Shown: in pieces, positions 26,693 through 35,677 of the stretch
Numbering within the stretch: position 1 is the first letter of the stretch
Layout of the letters: each line of letters begins with the position of its first letter
Assembly: GCF_005281475.1 (NCBI RefSeq)
Contig: NZ_CP040106.1
Location: 1,555,501-1,619,500, forward strand
Source: Echinicola rosea
Lineage (GTDB): Bacteria; Bacteroidota; Bacteroidia; Cytophagales; Cyclobacteriaceae
Reading direction: 5' to 3'
DNA: 64,000 bases
The notes under the pieces: generated by a model
Databases searched by the model: none
Seen by the model: only the letters and a program-made list of their open reading frames with translations
Told to the model about the DNA's origin: nothing
Program-made: the position numbers and the translations under genes

Positions 26693-28219
26693 TTAGTGTT
26701 TGAAGTGTCTTACTCCTGTCATTACCATGCTCATGCCGGCTTTGTCACAGAAGTCGATGCTGTCTTGGTCCTTGATAGACCCTCCAGGTTGTACTACGGC
26801 AGCGACTCCTTCTTTAGAGGCGATCTCCACGCAGTCAGGGAATGGGAAGAAGGCATCTGATGCCATCACAGAACCTTTCAGTTCGAAGCCAAATGACTTG
26901 GCTTTTTCGATGGCTTGCTTCAGCGCATCTACACGTGAAGTCTGGCCCACACCGCTTGAAAACAACTGATCCTTGTTGCTCAGAACGATAGTGTTGGATT
27001 TGGTATGCTTACACACTTTGGCTGCGAATACCAATGCATCTTTTTGTTCTTCGGTAGGTGCCACTTTGGTAGCCACTTTGAAGTCCTCTTTGGTTTCAGT
27101 TGCGAGGTCTTTGTCCTGTTCGATGATACCGTTGAGCAGGGTTTTGATCTGCTTGGTACCGCCCACTTTGGTTTTCTGTACCAAGAGGATCCTGTTTTTC
27201 TTGCCTTTCAATACTTCCAGGGCATCTTCGTCAAATGCAGGAGCGATCAGCACTTCAAAGAACAGGCTGTGCATCTCTTCTGCAGCCGCTTTGTCCACCG
27301 TCTGGTTGGTGATCAGCACGCCACCAAATGCGGATAGGGTGTCCGCTTCAAAAGCTTTTAGATACGCTTCTTTTACCGAGTTTCCTTTTGCCACGCCACA
27401 GGCATTGTTGTGCTTTAGGATGGCAAAGGCCGTTTCACCGTCAAATTCAGCGATCAAGGCCACTGCGGCATCCACGTCCACGAGATTGTTATAAGAGAGC
27501 TCTTTGCCGTTCAGCTGATCAAAAAGATCCTCCAATTTCCCGTAGAAGTGGGCTTTTTGGTGTGGATTTTCGCCGTAGCGTAAAGCTTTAGAGGTGTTTT
27601 CGCTTACTTTCAGTGCGGGGATTTCTTCCGTTTGGTTGAAGTAATTGAAGATATGGGTGTCGTAGTGCGAAGATACTTGAAAAGCTTTGGCAGCAAAATA
27701 TTTTCTGTCTTCCAGGGTAGTGCCACCTTGGTTGTTTTTCAATCGCTCTTCCAGCTCACCATATTGGTCGCGTGAGGCGATGATGGTGACATCCTTGAAG
27801 TTTTTGGCTGCTGCCCTGATCAGGGAAATGCCTCCAATGTCAATCTTTTCGATTATGTCCTGCTCTGAAGCGCCAGAAGCTACTGTTTCCTCGAAGGGAT
27901 ACAGGTCCACGATCACCAGGTCAATGGCGGGGATTGCAAATTCTTGCGCTTGGGAGAGGTCACCGTCATCTTCTCTCCTGTGAAGGATACCTCCGAATAC
28001 TTTTGGGTGAAGGGTCTTTACCCGACCTCCAAAGATAGATGGATATCCTGTAAGGTCTTCTACAGCAGTTACTTCTGCGCCTTGTCCTTCGATGAACTTT
28101 TGTGTGCCTCCAGTGGAGTAGATCTTTACGCCTTGCTCTTTTAGCTGGGCGATGATCGGTTCAAGATTGTCTTTATAAAAGACCGAGATAAGGGCAGATT
28201 CTATTTTCTTAACAGCCAT
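26693..28219 (-). CDS. purH: Bifunctional AICAR transformylase / IMP cyclohydrolase
   Basis: Carries out the last two steps of purine synthesis: formylation of AICAR with 10-formyl-THF and ring closure to IMP. The 508-residue protein has an N-terminal MGS-like cyclohydrolase domain (about 1-190; KIYSTGGTQKFIEGQG and SIFGGRVKTLHPKVFGGI) and a C-terminal transformylase domain with the catalytic Lys-His in ILKHNNACGVA and the C-terminal SDAFFPFPD segment. Complete and normal in length. purN lies just upstream on the same strand, so purine genes are grouped here. Confidence 0.97.
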   Translation of the reverse strand: MAVKKIESALISVFYKDNLEPIIAQLKEQGVKIYSTGGTQKFIEGQGAEVTAVEDLTGYPSIFGGRVKTLHPKVFGGILHRREDDGDLSQAQEFAIPAIDLVIVDLYPFEETVASGASEQDIIEKIDIGGISLIRAAAKNFKDVTIIASRDQYGELEERLKNNQGGTTLEDRKYFAAKAFQVSSHYDTHIFNYFNQTEEIPALKVSENTSKALRYGENPHQKAHFYGKLEDLFDQLNGKELSYNNLVDVDAAVALIAEFDGETAFAILKHNNACGVAKGNSVKEAYLKAFEADTLSAFGGVLITNQTVDKAAAEEMHSLFFEVLIAPAFDEDALEVLKGKKNRILLVQKTKVGGTKQIKTLLNGIIEQDKDLATETKEDFKVATKVAPTEEQKDALVFAAKVCKHTKSNTIVLSNKDQLFSSGVGQTSRVDALKQAIEKAKSFGFELKGSVMASDAFFPFPDCVEIASKEGVAAVVQPGGSIKDQDSIDFCDKAGMSMVMTGVRHFKH

Positions 28220-28290
28220 TTTTTGAAGTATTGAATGAAATAGGTTTGCTTGATTTTGATTTAAACTGCAAAGTTAGGAAAATCAGTCGA

Positions 28291-28848
28291 TTAAAGCAGG
28301 CTTTCGATGACTTTTGGGAAATATTTGTGCTCGAGGGCATGTACTTTATTGGCGATATCCTCAGGGGTGTCGGTTTCCTCCACTTTTACACTTTCCTGAA
28401 AGATGACCCGGCCGTCATCGTATTTTTCATTTACATAATGGATGGTAATGCCTGTTTCTTTTTCGCCTTTAGCCTTTACGGATTCATGAACCCTCATACC
28501 ATACATTCCCTTGCCCCCAAATTTGGGGAGCAAGGCAGGGTGGATATTGATCACCCTTTCAGGATATTGTTGGATGAGGCCGTCAGGAACCTTGAGCAGA
28601 AAGCCCGCCAAGACTACCAAGTCAATTTCCAGCTCTGCGAAGGTCTTTTCCAGAAACCCATCATCCATTTCTTTTCTAGTGAAGGAAATAAAGGAAATAT
28701 CATGGTTTTTAGCTCTTTCCAGCACATAGGCGTCTTTTTTGTTGGATGCGATGACAGCGACTTTCCCTTTGGTGGAGCCTTCAAAGTGCTTGATGATTTC
28801 TTCAGCATTGCTGCCGTTTCCCGATGCGAGTATGGCGATTTTTTTCAA
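28291..28848 (-). CDS. purN: Phosphoribosylglycinamide formyltransferase
   Basis: Transfers the formyl group of 10-formyl-THF to GAR in purine synthesis. The 185-residue enzyme has the N-terminal ILASGNGSNAEEII loop, the folate/catalytic segment INIHPALLPKFGGKGMYG (Asn-x-His) and the catalytic Asp in NEKYDDGRVIFQESV. It precedes purH by 71 bases on the same strand. The 294 bases beyond its start (28849-29142) contain nothing recognisable apart from a probable promoter zone. Confidence 0.95.
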   Translation of the reverse strand: MKKIAILASGNGSNAEEIIKHFEGSTKGKVAVIASNKKDAYVLERAKNHDISFISFTRKEMDDGFLEKTFAELEIDLVVLAGFLLKVPDGLIQQYPERVINIHPALLPKFGGKGMYGMRVHESVKAKGEKETGITIHYVNEKYDDGRVIFQESVKVEETDTPEDIANKVHALEHKYFPKVIESLL

Positions 28849-29142
28849 TTGAAAAACAGGTTTATGTGCGTTACGTTAAGTGGGGCAAAAATAATCATAA
28901 ATTATGGTTAACCCGAAAATAAATATTGACCAATCTATTTCAAACCACTGGTTCAGTTTATCCAATAGGGTAAATAGAACGGGACAAGGTAATTAACAGG
29001 TACTCCGAGTCTGGTATTCAATATAGCCTGTCCATCCCAAAAGTGCAAAACCTACTGACTAGGTAGCTGAAGTGGCATTGCGATGGTTTTGGTGAGGCCT
29101 ATGGCATAATATAAATCAAGAGCTGCGCCAGATTTTACGTTT

Positions 29143-30018
29143 TTATAAAAAAGCCATGCTCATCACGCCGGTCAGCATCAGTATCTTGGATAGTTTGCTC
29201 AGCCTGGAGAAGTGTGTTTTGCGGTCTGCATGATAGATCAGGTACATAAAATACATGAACAATATACCGATAAGTCCAAAGTAAAGGTACAGCAACGTTT
29301 GGTCTATTTTGAAGGCTACCACCAAAATGGACACGACAAATACGGCTGCAATAAGAAAGATGATGTTTTTGGTGGCTCGAAAGCCCAAAACCACCGGCAG
29401 GGTCTTGCAGCCATGTTTTCTGTCTCCTTCCCTGTCTTCGATGTCCTTGATGATTTCACGGATAAGGTTGATGAAAAATGCAAAAATAGCATACGTGAGC
29501 ACTAAAAGCTCTGATTTTTGGTAATAAAATCCTACGATCCATATGGCTAGTGCCGTTAATAGCGCCACGGCCAGGTTGCCCACAAAAGGGAGGCGCTTTA
29601 GGGAGTTGGAATATATCCAGAGTAAAAAGGCAGCTATAAAATGTATTGCTCCCACTTTTAGGCTGACCAAGCATGCCAGTCCAATGCCTACAAGATTTAG
29701 AAAAGTGTGGAGAAACATCACCATTCTGCGGCGCAGTCCCTTACCGATGACGACTTCATTCGGCTTGTTTATATAATCGATCTTTACATCATAATAGTCA
29801 TTTATCAAGTAGCCAGAAGCAGCGATCAGAATGGTGGACGTGATCACCAGGTAGATTTTGGGATCCATAAGTGCTGGAGTGCCGGATAAGGTTTTTTCTA
29901 CCAGAAAATAGGCCGTCATCAGCTGAGCAAAAGCCATCATCAGCAGGTTGTCCATTCTGATGATTCTTAAAAAAGCAACAAAGGAAAAAGCTTTTTCAGC
30001 TGATGAAGAGTGAGTCAT
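29143..30018 (-). CDS. UbiA-superfamily prenyltransferase (geranylgeranylglycerol-phosphate geranylgeranyltransferase-like)
   Basis: A 291-residue membrane protein with about eight or nine hydrophobic segments and both aspartate motifs of UbiA enzymes: NDYYDVKID (about 78-86) and DIEDREGDRKHG (about 192-203). The form of both motifs fits the archaeal DGGGP-synthase-like branch found across Bacteroidota. Members move a prenyl group onto a lipid or aromatic acceptor. The acceptor here is not known; ether-type lipid, menaquinone-like and heme-type products are all possible, though MenA or CtaB would usually look different. It is a single-gene unit on the minus strand. Confidence 0.82.
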   Translation of the reverse strand: MTHSSSAEKAFSFVAFLRIIRMDNLLMMAFAQLMTAYFLVEKTLSGTPALMDPKIYLVITSTILIAASGYLINDYYDVKIDYINKPNEVVIGKGLRRRMVMFLHTFLNLVGIGLACLVSLKVGAIHFIAAFLLWIYSNSLKRLPFVGNLAVALLTALAIWIVGFYYQKSELLVLTYAIFAFFINLIREIIKDIEDREGDRKHGCKTLPVVLGFRATKNIIFLIAAVFVVSILVVAFKIDQTLLYLYFGLIGILFMYFMYLIYHADRKTHFSRLSKLSKILMLTGVMSMAFL

Positions 30019-30080
30019 ACCTCAAAAATACGCGAAAGACTTGTATATGTTCCAGATCAAGTGGCTTTTCATGAAAAAAG

Positions 30081-30113
30081 AAAAAACCATTCGCTATTGA
30101 ACGAATGGTTTTT
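30081..30113. terminator. Bidirectional terminator downstream of galE
   Basis: CCATTCG (30087-30093) pairs with CGAATGG (30102-30108), extended by A/T pairs. The plus strand has T5 after it and the minus strand T6. It lies about 110 bases past the galE stop and should stop galE read-through into the prenyltransferase gene. Confidence 0.8.
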
Positions 30114-30220
30114 GATTAATAAACCCCTAATTAAAATTATAATTATGTTCCGAATTTAGGGAAATTACTTTGAATTACCGTCCTGTACTGTCTTGTATGT
30201 TAGGTTGGTGGACAAATTGG

Positions 30221-31234
30221 TTACTTTTGTAAACTTACTTGCCAGTTCCAAGCATCGCGCAGGGCATCTTCTAGTCCGTACTGAGGCTTCCAGCCCAATA
30301 CATGGGTGACTTTGTCGGTATTGGCCCATACTTTTTCGATATCACCGGATCTTCTCGGGCCGATTTCAAAATTGAGCGGTTTTCCACTGACTTTTTCAAA
30401 GGCCTTGATTACCTCCATGACGGTATTGCCATTTCCTGTGCCCACATTAAAGAGGTCAAAGAAGTTGTCCTGTTTAGTAGCGAGGTACTGAATGGATTTT
30501 ACATGGGCATCTGCGAGGTCCATGACATGGATATAATCCCTTACGCAGGTACCGTCATGGGTGTCGTAGTCGTCACCGAAGACGGTGATTTTTTCACGGA
30601 TGCCTGCCCCGGTTTGCGTCACAAAAGGAATCAGGTTTGCCGGTACGCCCAGCGGAAGTTCGCCAATGAGTGAGGAAGGGTGTGCGCCGATGGGGTTAAA
30701 GTAGCGTAAGGCCACTACTCTTGCGGAGGCGCCACTTTTGATATGGTCCGCCAGGATGTCTTCACAGATTTTCTTGGTATTGCCATAGGGGCTTTCGGCA
30801 TCTTTCCTCGGCGTGGACTCCTTAACGGGAAGTTTGTCCGGCTGGCCGTAAACCGTGCAGGAAGAGGAGAAGACAATGTCCTTGACGCCATGTTCTTTCA
30901 TGGTCTCCAAGAGTATAATGAGGGAGTTGATGTTATTGCTGTAGTAGGTGAGCGGGATTTTGGTGCTTTCACCTACTGCCTTGGAGGCAGCAAAGTGGAT
31001 GACCCCCTGAATGTCGTTTTCTTTGAAGACAGATTGCATAAATCCACGATCATTGCAATCACCCTCATGGCATTTTACAGGAGAGCCGAGAATTTTTTCT
31101 AGTCCATTTAAGACATTTTTGTTGGAATTGGAAAAATTGTCAACGATGATTGGCGCATAGCCGGCATTGACGAGCGCCACAGCAGTATGAGAACCGATGT
31201 AGCCTGCTCCGCCTGTGATTAAAATCTGTTTCAT
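30221..31234 (-). CDS. galE: UDP-glucose 4-epimerase
   Basis: Interconverts UDP-glucose and UDP-galactose using tightly bound NAD. The 337-residue SDR-type enzyme has the Rossmann motif GGAGYIGSHTAVAL (about 7-20), catalytic Ser in FSSSCTVYGQP and the YxxxK pair in SPYGNTKKICED. The C-terminal RRSGDIEKVWAN segment is typical of GalE. Monocistronic; the neighbouring ORFs do not suggest a specific glycan pathway. Confidence 0.95.
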   Translation of the reverse strand: MKQILITGGAGYIGSHTAVALVNAGYAPIIVDNFSNSNKNVLNGLEKILGSPVKCHEGDCNDRGFMQSVFKENDIQGVIHFAASKAVGESTKIPLTYYSNNINSLIILLETMKEHGVKDIVFSSSCTVYGQPDKLPVKESTPRKDAESPYGNTKKICEDILADHIKSGASARVVALRYFNPIGAHPSSLIGELPLGVPANLIPFVTQTGAGIREKITVFGDDYDTHDGTCVRDYIHVMDLADAHVKSIQYLATKQDNFFDLFNVGTGNGNTVMEVIKAFEKVSGKPLNFEIGPRRSGDIEKVWANTDKVTHVLGWKPQYGLEDALRDAWNWQVSLQK

Positions 31235-31462
31235 GAAATGAAGTTGTTTTACTAGGGTTTACAGGTTGACAAATGATGTAGGGACAAATATAATTTAAAC
31301 CCGTCGTGCATGAAATTATTCTTGGTTTTTAATGGCTGAAAACTAATTTTTTTAGTTGGAAGTTAATATCTTACATAGGGCGACTGGGGTCAAATAGCGA
31401 AAAAGTAACTTTTTTCTTCTCCCTGCCTAAAGTATTACAACCCAAATAATAACAACATTATT

Positions 31463-32605
31463 ATGATGAATTTTCAATTGACAGAAAACCAATCCATGAT
31501 TGCGCAGATGATCAGGGATTTTGGTGCAAAAGAAATTGCTCCCTTCCGAAAGGAGTGGGACGACAACCAGACTTTTCCGCTACCACTTTTTAAGCAACTT
31601 GGGGAACTGGGGCTTATGGGAGTGCTGATCCCGACCGCATATGGCGGGAGTGGTTTTGGCTATATGGAGTATGTGACTGCCATCACGGAACTCGCCAAGC
31701 TGGATCCTGGAGTAGGACTTTCCATGGCTGCACACAATTCCCTCTGTTCTGGGCATATTATGCTTTTTGGTTCGGATGATCAAAAACAACAATACCTGCC
31801 AAAACTGGCCTCGTGTGAGTTTTTGGGTGCTTGGGGGCTGACAGAACCGAACACGGGCTCGGATGCTGCCAATATGAAAACGACTGCTAAACAGGACGGT
31901 GATTATTTCATTCTCAATGGTGCCAAAAACTTCATTACGCATGGCGTATCAGGGGATGTGGCTGTGGTCATTGCCCGGACAGGGGAAGTGGGGGACAAGC
32001 ACGGCATGACGGCTTTTATTATTGAAAAAGGGACGGCGGGATTCCGTGGTGGCCGAAAGGAAGATAAGCTGGGTATGCGAACTTCCGAAACGGCGGAATT
32101 GATATTCGAAGACTGCAGGGTGCATAAGTCACAGGTATTGGGAGAAGTGGGGGAAGGCTTTGTCCAATCCATGAAGGTGCTGGATGGGGGGAGGATATCG
32201 ATTGCGGCACTTTCTCTGGGGATTGCGGAAGGGGCATTAGAGGCCGCACTGCGCTATTCCAAAGAGCGTCAGCAGTTTGGCAAACCGATCAGCGCTTACC
32301 AAGGGGTTTCTTTTAAGCTGGCGGATATGGCCACCAAGCTAGAGGCGGCCAAATTGCTGACATTTAAGGCGGCAGATTTAAAAAACAGAGGTGAATACGT
32401 GACCCTGGCCAGTGCCAAAGCCAAGTACTATGCTTCAGAAATAGCCGTCGAGCTGGCCAATGAGGCCGTTCAGATTTTTGGGGGGTATGGATTTACCAAG
32501 GATTATCCAGTGGAAAAATACTACAGGGACGTAAAGCTCTGCACCATTGGTGAAGGGACTTCAGAAATCCAGAAAATAGTGATTGCGAGAGAGCTGTTAA
32601 AGTGA
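31463..32605 (+). CDS. Acyl-CoA dehydrogenase
   Basis: FAD enzyme that introduces the alpha-beta double bond into acyl-CoA. The 380-residue protein has the usual three parts: N-terminal helices, a middle beta domain with the FAD signature WGLTEPNTGSDAANMKT, and C-terminal helices with QIFGGYGFTKDYPVEKYYRD. The catalytic base glutamate lies in TIGEGTSEIQKIV, as in short/medium-chain and butyryl-CoA dehydrogenases. Start is one of two adjacent ATGs (31463 or 31466). No ETF or hydratase gene is adjacent, so chain-length preference cannot be inferred. Confidence 0.95.
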   Translation: MMNFQLTENQSMIAQMIRDFGAKEIAPFRKEWDDNQTFPLPLFKQLGELGLMGVLIPTAYGGSGFGYMEYVTAITELAKLDPGVGLSMAAHNSLCSGHIMLFGSDDQKQQYLPKLASCEFLGAWGLTEPNTGSDAANMKTTAKQDGDYFILNGAKNFITHGVSGDVAVVIARTGEVGDKHGMTAFIIEKGTAGFRGGRKEDKLGMRTSETAELIFEDCRVHKSQVLGEVGEGFVQSMKVLDGGRISIAALSLGIAEGALEAALRYSKERQQFGKPISAYQGVSFKLADMATKLEAAKLLTFKAADLKNRGEYVTLASAKAKYYASEIAVELANEAVQIFGGYGFTKDYPVEKYYRDVKLCTIGEGTSEIQKIVIARELLK

Positions 32606-32750
32606 TCCAAGTGGTTTTTCCTTATATCAAGGCGGGCTTTGGCTAGATGAGGGAGGCCGTTTACGATATAAAAAACACCGGATAAGGGGATTTTGGATAA
32701 GGCTTTGGTTGTCCTAAAGAACTGCTATTTTTCCATATTAAAATATAGCG

Positions 32751-32758
32751 TAACTTTG
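32751..32758 (+). promoter_or_regulatory. -7 element before apbE
   Basis: TAACTTTG matches TAnnTTTG and lies 22 bases before the chosen ATG at 32780. The expected TTG at -33 is not clear. Its position argues against the longer in-frame start at 32693. Confidence 0.5.
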
Positions 32759-32779
32759 CGGAAAATATTTCACCTCTTC

Positions 32780-33841
32780 ATGCAAAAGACTGCCCGAAAA
32801 AACATCATCTACTCCATCATTTTGCTTTTGGTGGTTTTTCTTGTTTACCTGTATAGACAAAACCAGCAAACCCCTCAAGTGCCGGAGCCTGAAAAGGATG
32901 GTAAGCAAACCATTACTGGAAAAACCATGGGGACGAGCTATCGGATCGTTTACTTGGATAAGCAGGGCAGGGATTTTAAGCCAGCCGTGGACTCCTTATT
33001 GGAGGTCTTTAACCAGTCTCTGTCCACTTATATTTCCGATTCTGAACTGAGTCGGTTCAATGATGACGATACATTGGCCTTCGAATCAGTATATCTTCCT
33101 ACCGTGCTGAAGACCAGCAAGGATATTTTTCAGCGAACGGACGGAGCATTTGACCCGACCGTTGGGCCGTTGGTGAATGCTTGGGGGTTTGGGCCGGAGG
33201 GAGCTCATTTAAAAGATAGTGTGAATATTTTTGAATTACTGCGGTTGATAGGATTTGAAAATATCCAGTTTGATACCGAAAAAGTATGGAAGACCCAGTC
33301 TGATGCCTACCTTGATTTTAGTGCCATTGCTAAAGGTTTCGGGGTGGATGTGGTCGCTGGATACCTTCTGGATGAAGGGATAGATGATATGTTGGTGGAG
33401 ATCGGCGGCGAATTGGTCGCGCGTGGTACCAACGAAAATGGAGAGCTCTGGAAAGTAGGGGTAAATCAGCCTAGCGAAGATGTCAGCTCCAATGAAATTT
33501 TCAGCATCATAGGACTGGATAATAAAGGAATGGCCACTTCGGGAAACTATCGTAATTTCTACTATAAAGATAGCGTCAGGTATTCCCATACCATCGACCC
33601 TAAAACCGGCCAGCCCGTCAACCACAGTCTGCTCAGTGCGACGGTGGTAGCAGAAGACTGTATGACGGCCGACGCCTTTGCCACCGCTATGATGGTGATG
33701 GGCACGGAAAAGGCCATTGACCTTCAGCAGTCCCAAGATGATATAGAAGTCTTTTTGATCTACAGTGATAGCTTGGGAATGCAAACATACATCAGTGAAA
33801 AACTCAAGCCTTTTGTTTCATATATCAAAGGGGAAAAATAG
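32780..33841 (+). CDS. apbE: FAD:protein FMN transferase (ApbE)
   Basis: Attaches FMN to threonine residues of extracytoplasmic flavoproteins, for example NqrB/NqrC or RnfG. The 353-residue protein has an N-terminal membrane anchor (about 8-25) instead of a lipobox, then the ApbE domain: GKTMGTSYRIVY, DGAFDPTVGPLVNAWGFG, AYLDFSAIAKGFGVD, VEIGGELVARG and the metal/FAD site HTIDPKTGQPVNHSLLSATV with DCMTADAFATAMMVMG. The chosen ATG at 32780 follows a -7 element. The next gene (ZIP) begins 5 bases after its stop, so they are co-transcribed. Its client flavoprotein is not in the window. Confidence 0.94.
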   Translation: MQKTARKNIIYSIILLLVVFLVYLYRQNQQTPQVPEPEKDGKQTITGKTMGTSYRIVYLDKQGRDFKPAVDSLLEVFNQSLSTYISDSELSRFNDDDTLAFESVYLPTVLKTSKDIFQRTDGAFDPTVGPLVNAWGFGPEGAHLKDSVNIFELLRLIGFENIQFDTEKVWKTQSDAYLDFSAIAKGFGVDVVAGYLLDEGIDDMLVEIGGELVARGTNENGELWKVGVNQPSEDVSSNEIFSIIGLDNKGMATSGNYRNFYYKDSVRYSHTIDPKTGQPVNHSLLSATVVAEDCMTADAFATAMMVMGTEKAIDLQQSQDDIEVFLIYSDSLGMQTYISEKLKPFVSYIKGEK

Positions 33842-33846
33842 CAAGC

Positions 33847-34578
33847 ATGGTCACAAATATCCTGGTACTTTTTTTATCGGCGTTGTTGTCAGGGCTTTTG
33901 GCCGTGGCCATGCCCAGTTGGAAAGAGAAGAATTTCAAAATGATTTTGGTCTTTGCAGGATCGTATCTTTTTTCGATTACAGTGCTGCATATTCTTCCTG
34001 AGCTATTTGCCAATCCGGACTCGGCTTATTATATGGGGCTTTATGTGTTGATAGGTTTTTTGCTGCAGCAGGTGTTGGAATTCCTGTCCTCGGGGATAGA
34101 GCATGGTCATATCCATCACCATAATCATGGAAAAAATACCGTTTGGATGGTCATGATTGGGTTGTCACTGCATGCTTTTTTGGAAGGGACTTTGCTTAGC
34201 CAACAGCCTTCGCTGCATGGTCATCACCATGGAACGGAAACATTGCTTTTTGGGATCGTAATGCACAAGGCTCCGGCGGCATTTGCTTTGGTAGCGGTGC
34301 TTCTTGGTAGCATGAAGCGGAGTTCGGTGTTGGTGCTTTTGGTTGTTTTTGCAATGGCCTCGCCTATGGGAGTACTTGTATCTGATATTGTATTCTCCCA
34401 GCAGGTCTTGGCAGCAGGGGCCATGGACGTATTATTTGGTTTGGTCGCAGGCGGCTTCTTGCATATTTCCACTACGATATTTTTTGAGAGCAGCCCTCAT
34501 CATAAGTTTCACCTGACACGACTATTAGTGAGTTTATTTGCGGCTTTTCTTGCCATTGCCTCAGAGTATTTGATATAA
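33847..34578 (+). CDS. ZIP family divalent metal transporter
   Basis: A 243-residue inner-membrane protein with about eight hydrophobic segments. A histidine-rich loop (GIEHGHIHHHNHG, about 80-92) lies before the metal-binding helices, and a second one (LHGHHHGTE) in the next loop. Helix 4 reads GLSLHAFLEGTLL and helix 5 MHKAPAAFAL, equivalents of the ZIP HNxxxDG and HExPxxxG motifs with changes (Asp to Glu; His-Glu to His-Lys). The variant metal site may shift selectivity among zinc, iron and manganese. Co-transcribed with apbE. Confidence 0.9.
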   Translation: MVTNILVLFLSALLSGLLAVAMPSWKEKNFKMILVFAGSYLFSITVLHILPELFANPDSAYYMGLYVLIGFLLQQVLEFLSSGIEHGHIHHHNHGKNTVWMVMIGLSLHAFLEGTLLSQQPSLHGHHHGTETLLFGIVMHKAPAAFALVAVLLGSMKRSSVLVLLVVFAMASPMGVLVSDIVFSQQVLAAGAMDVLFGLVAGGFLHISTTIFFESSPHHKFHLTRLLVSLFAAFLAIASEYLI

Positions 34579-34693
34579 CCGGAAATTAAGGCCGTTTCGT
34601 TAGTGTGTATCTGGAAAATACGGGTTCTATCTTTTTTCCTTGGGCAGTTATTTTTCTAGCTAAATTCCTAGGTGGTTTTAATCCTTTACCTTC

Positions 34694-35090
34694 GTTACTT
34701 TTTTCCTTCAGGTCAAATAAGTAACCCCAAAACCCCGCCGCTACGCCACGGCGCACAGGTGTGTAGCTATTGGGCTAAAATTAAACCCACATTATGCATT
34801 AGCCTATCTATTGCGACCTGAAACTACTTCAAAATCAATCGCTTCGCTGCTGTTTTCGATTTCACCATAGCGATGCTATGATTCAATCTCCAAACAGCCT
34901 GATTTTCTTGTAGTTTCAGCTCTCATAACGATTCCTAATGCATAAAGCGGGTTAAAGCCTCCCCCCCCATGCAGGCAAACTCCTTCTTTTTAGCTGCCAA
35001 CATTCTTTTTGGTCAGTATTTCGTCAAACAAGCCTGTCTTATTGCCCGCCTGCTTTTTAATTTCTTAACGCCCAATACCTGCAAGGCGGA
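34694..35090. repeat. Dispersed intergenic repeat, copy Y, interrupted by a MITE-like element
   Basis: The blocks of copy X (623-829) recur here in order: GTTACTTTTTT-CTTCAGG-AAGTAACC hairpin (34694-34725), GGGCTAAAATTAAA (about 34772-34785), then after the inserted element AAAGCC, GTCAAACAAGCCTG, TTTCTTAACGCCCAATACCTGCAAGGC. The palindromic element at 34783-34954 sits where copy X reads CTAAAATCAAAGCC without interruption. Confidence 0.75.
34783..34954. mobile_element. Palindromic MITE-like element, copy 1 (full length)
   Basis: A 170-base element with terminal inverted repeats: left AACCCACATTATGCATTAG and right CTAATGCATAAAGCGGGTT. The arms continue inward as imperfect complements: CTGAAACTAC near the left matches GTAGTTTCAG near the right, and AAAATCA matches TGATTTT, with a CATAGCGATGCTATG palindrome at the centre. 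It encodes nothing and is flanked by TTAA on both sides, a possible target duplication. A shorter copy is at 55971-56097. Confidence 0.82.
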
Positions 35091-35610
35091 TCCAATTAAT
35101 AAGTTTCATTTGGATAAATTAATATTATTATTCCATGTAATGGCATATTTCTTAACTAAAAGGTTGAGCCAGAATTATGGCCCTATTGAGTCCACAAAAT
35201 GTATCGCTTCCTTTTGACGGCCCTTGGTATTCCTGTTTTTCATCCGGTGGTGCAGGCCGTTAAGAAAGTGAGCTGGCTCGCGTCGTGGAACAGCGAGACC
35301 CATTCGCTTTTAGGCCGTAGCCATCGGGTGGAAATTAAAATGGGTGACGGATCCACGTCGCAGGGGAAATCCATGTCCCATTTTAAAGGGCAGACCACCG
35401 GCCTAGATTTTTTTCTTTCTTTTTTCATCAAAATAAAAAGGTAAAATCCACCAAAACATCCAACGTTCTGCGCCCAAGGTAAGGCTTTGGGGTGCAGGTT
35501 CAATAGTTCAATTTTTGAGGTAGTGATGGGTAAAAACTCAAATTTACGTGGTTCAGGAGGCCAGCTGTCGGTACAACTGTGCCGTTCTGGATAGTCCTGG
35601 GTGCATTTAC
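35091..35610. other. Non-coding stretch upstream of the pigment operon
   Basis: No credible gene. A weak inverted pair AAAATGGG ... CCCATTTT (about 35337-35394) and a pyrimidine-rich tract after CCGGCCTAG suggest another worn repeat. Open frames here are short, basic and lack any recognisable domain. Confidence 0.5.
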
Positions 35611-35611
35611 T

Positions 35612-35643
35612 TTGTTTAACAATAAATAAAATAAGTTAGACAA
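35612..35643. promoter_or_regulatory. Upstream operator-like dyad (dyad 1) of the pigment operon
   Basis: TTGTTTAAC (35612-35620), a 14-base A/T-only spacer, and GTTAGACAA (35635-35643): an inverted repeat with one mismatch in nine. It lies just upstream of the -33 element and exactly 43 bp from an equivalent dyad over the -7 element. Confidence 0.65.
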
Positions 35644-35646
35644 ACA

Positions 35647-35677
35647 TTTGATTTTTGTTTAATTAAAATTAAATTTG
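35647..35677 (+). promoter_or_regulatory. Promoter of the sigma factor-carotenoid operon
   Basis: TTTG (35647-35650), 19 bases, then TAAATTTG (35670-35677): an exact Bacteroidota promoter. Predicted start of transcription is near 35683, giving a leader of about 15 bases before the ATG at 35698. Confidence 0.75.

Noticed and set aside
32693..32779. Upstream extension of ApbE
   Set aside because: It would include the -7 element and adds residues before the membrane anchor.
34969..35217. An 82-codon frame inside dispersed repeat copy Y
   Set aside because: It is formed by repeat sequence that is non-coding at copy X.
35199..35444. An 81-codon plus-strand frame before the pigment operon
   Set aside because: Basic, low-complexity end, no start signal or domain; lies in repeat-like sequence.
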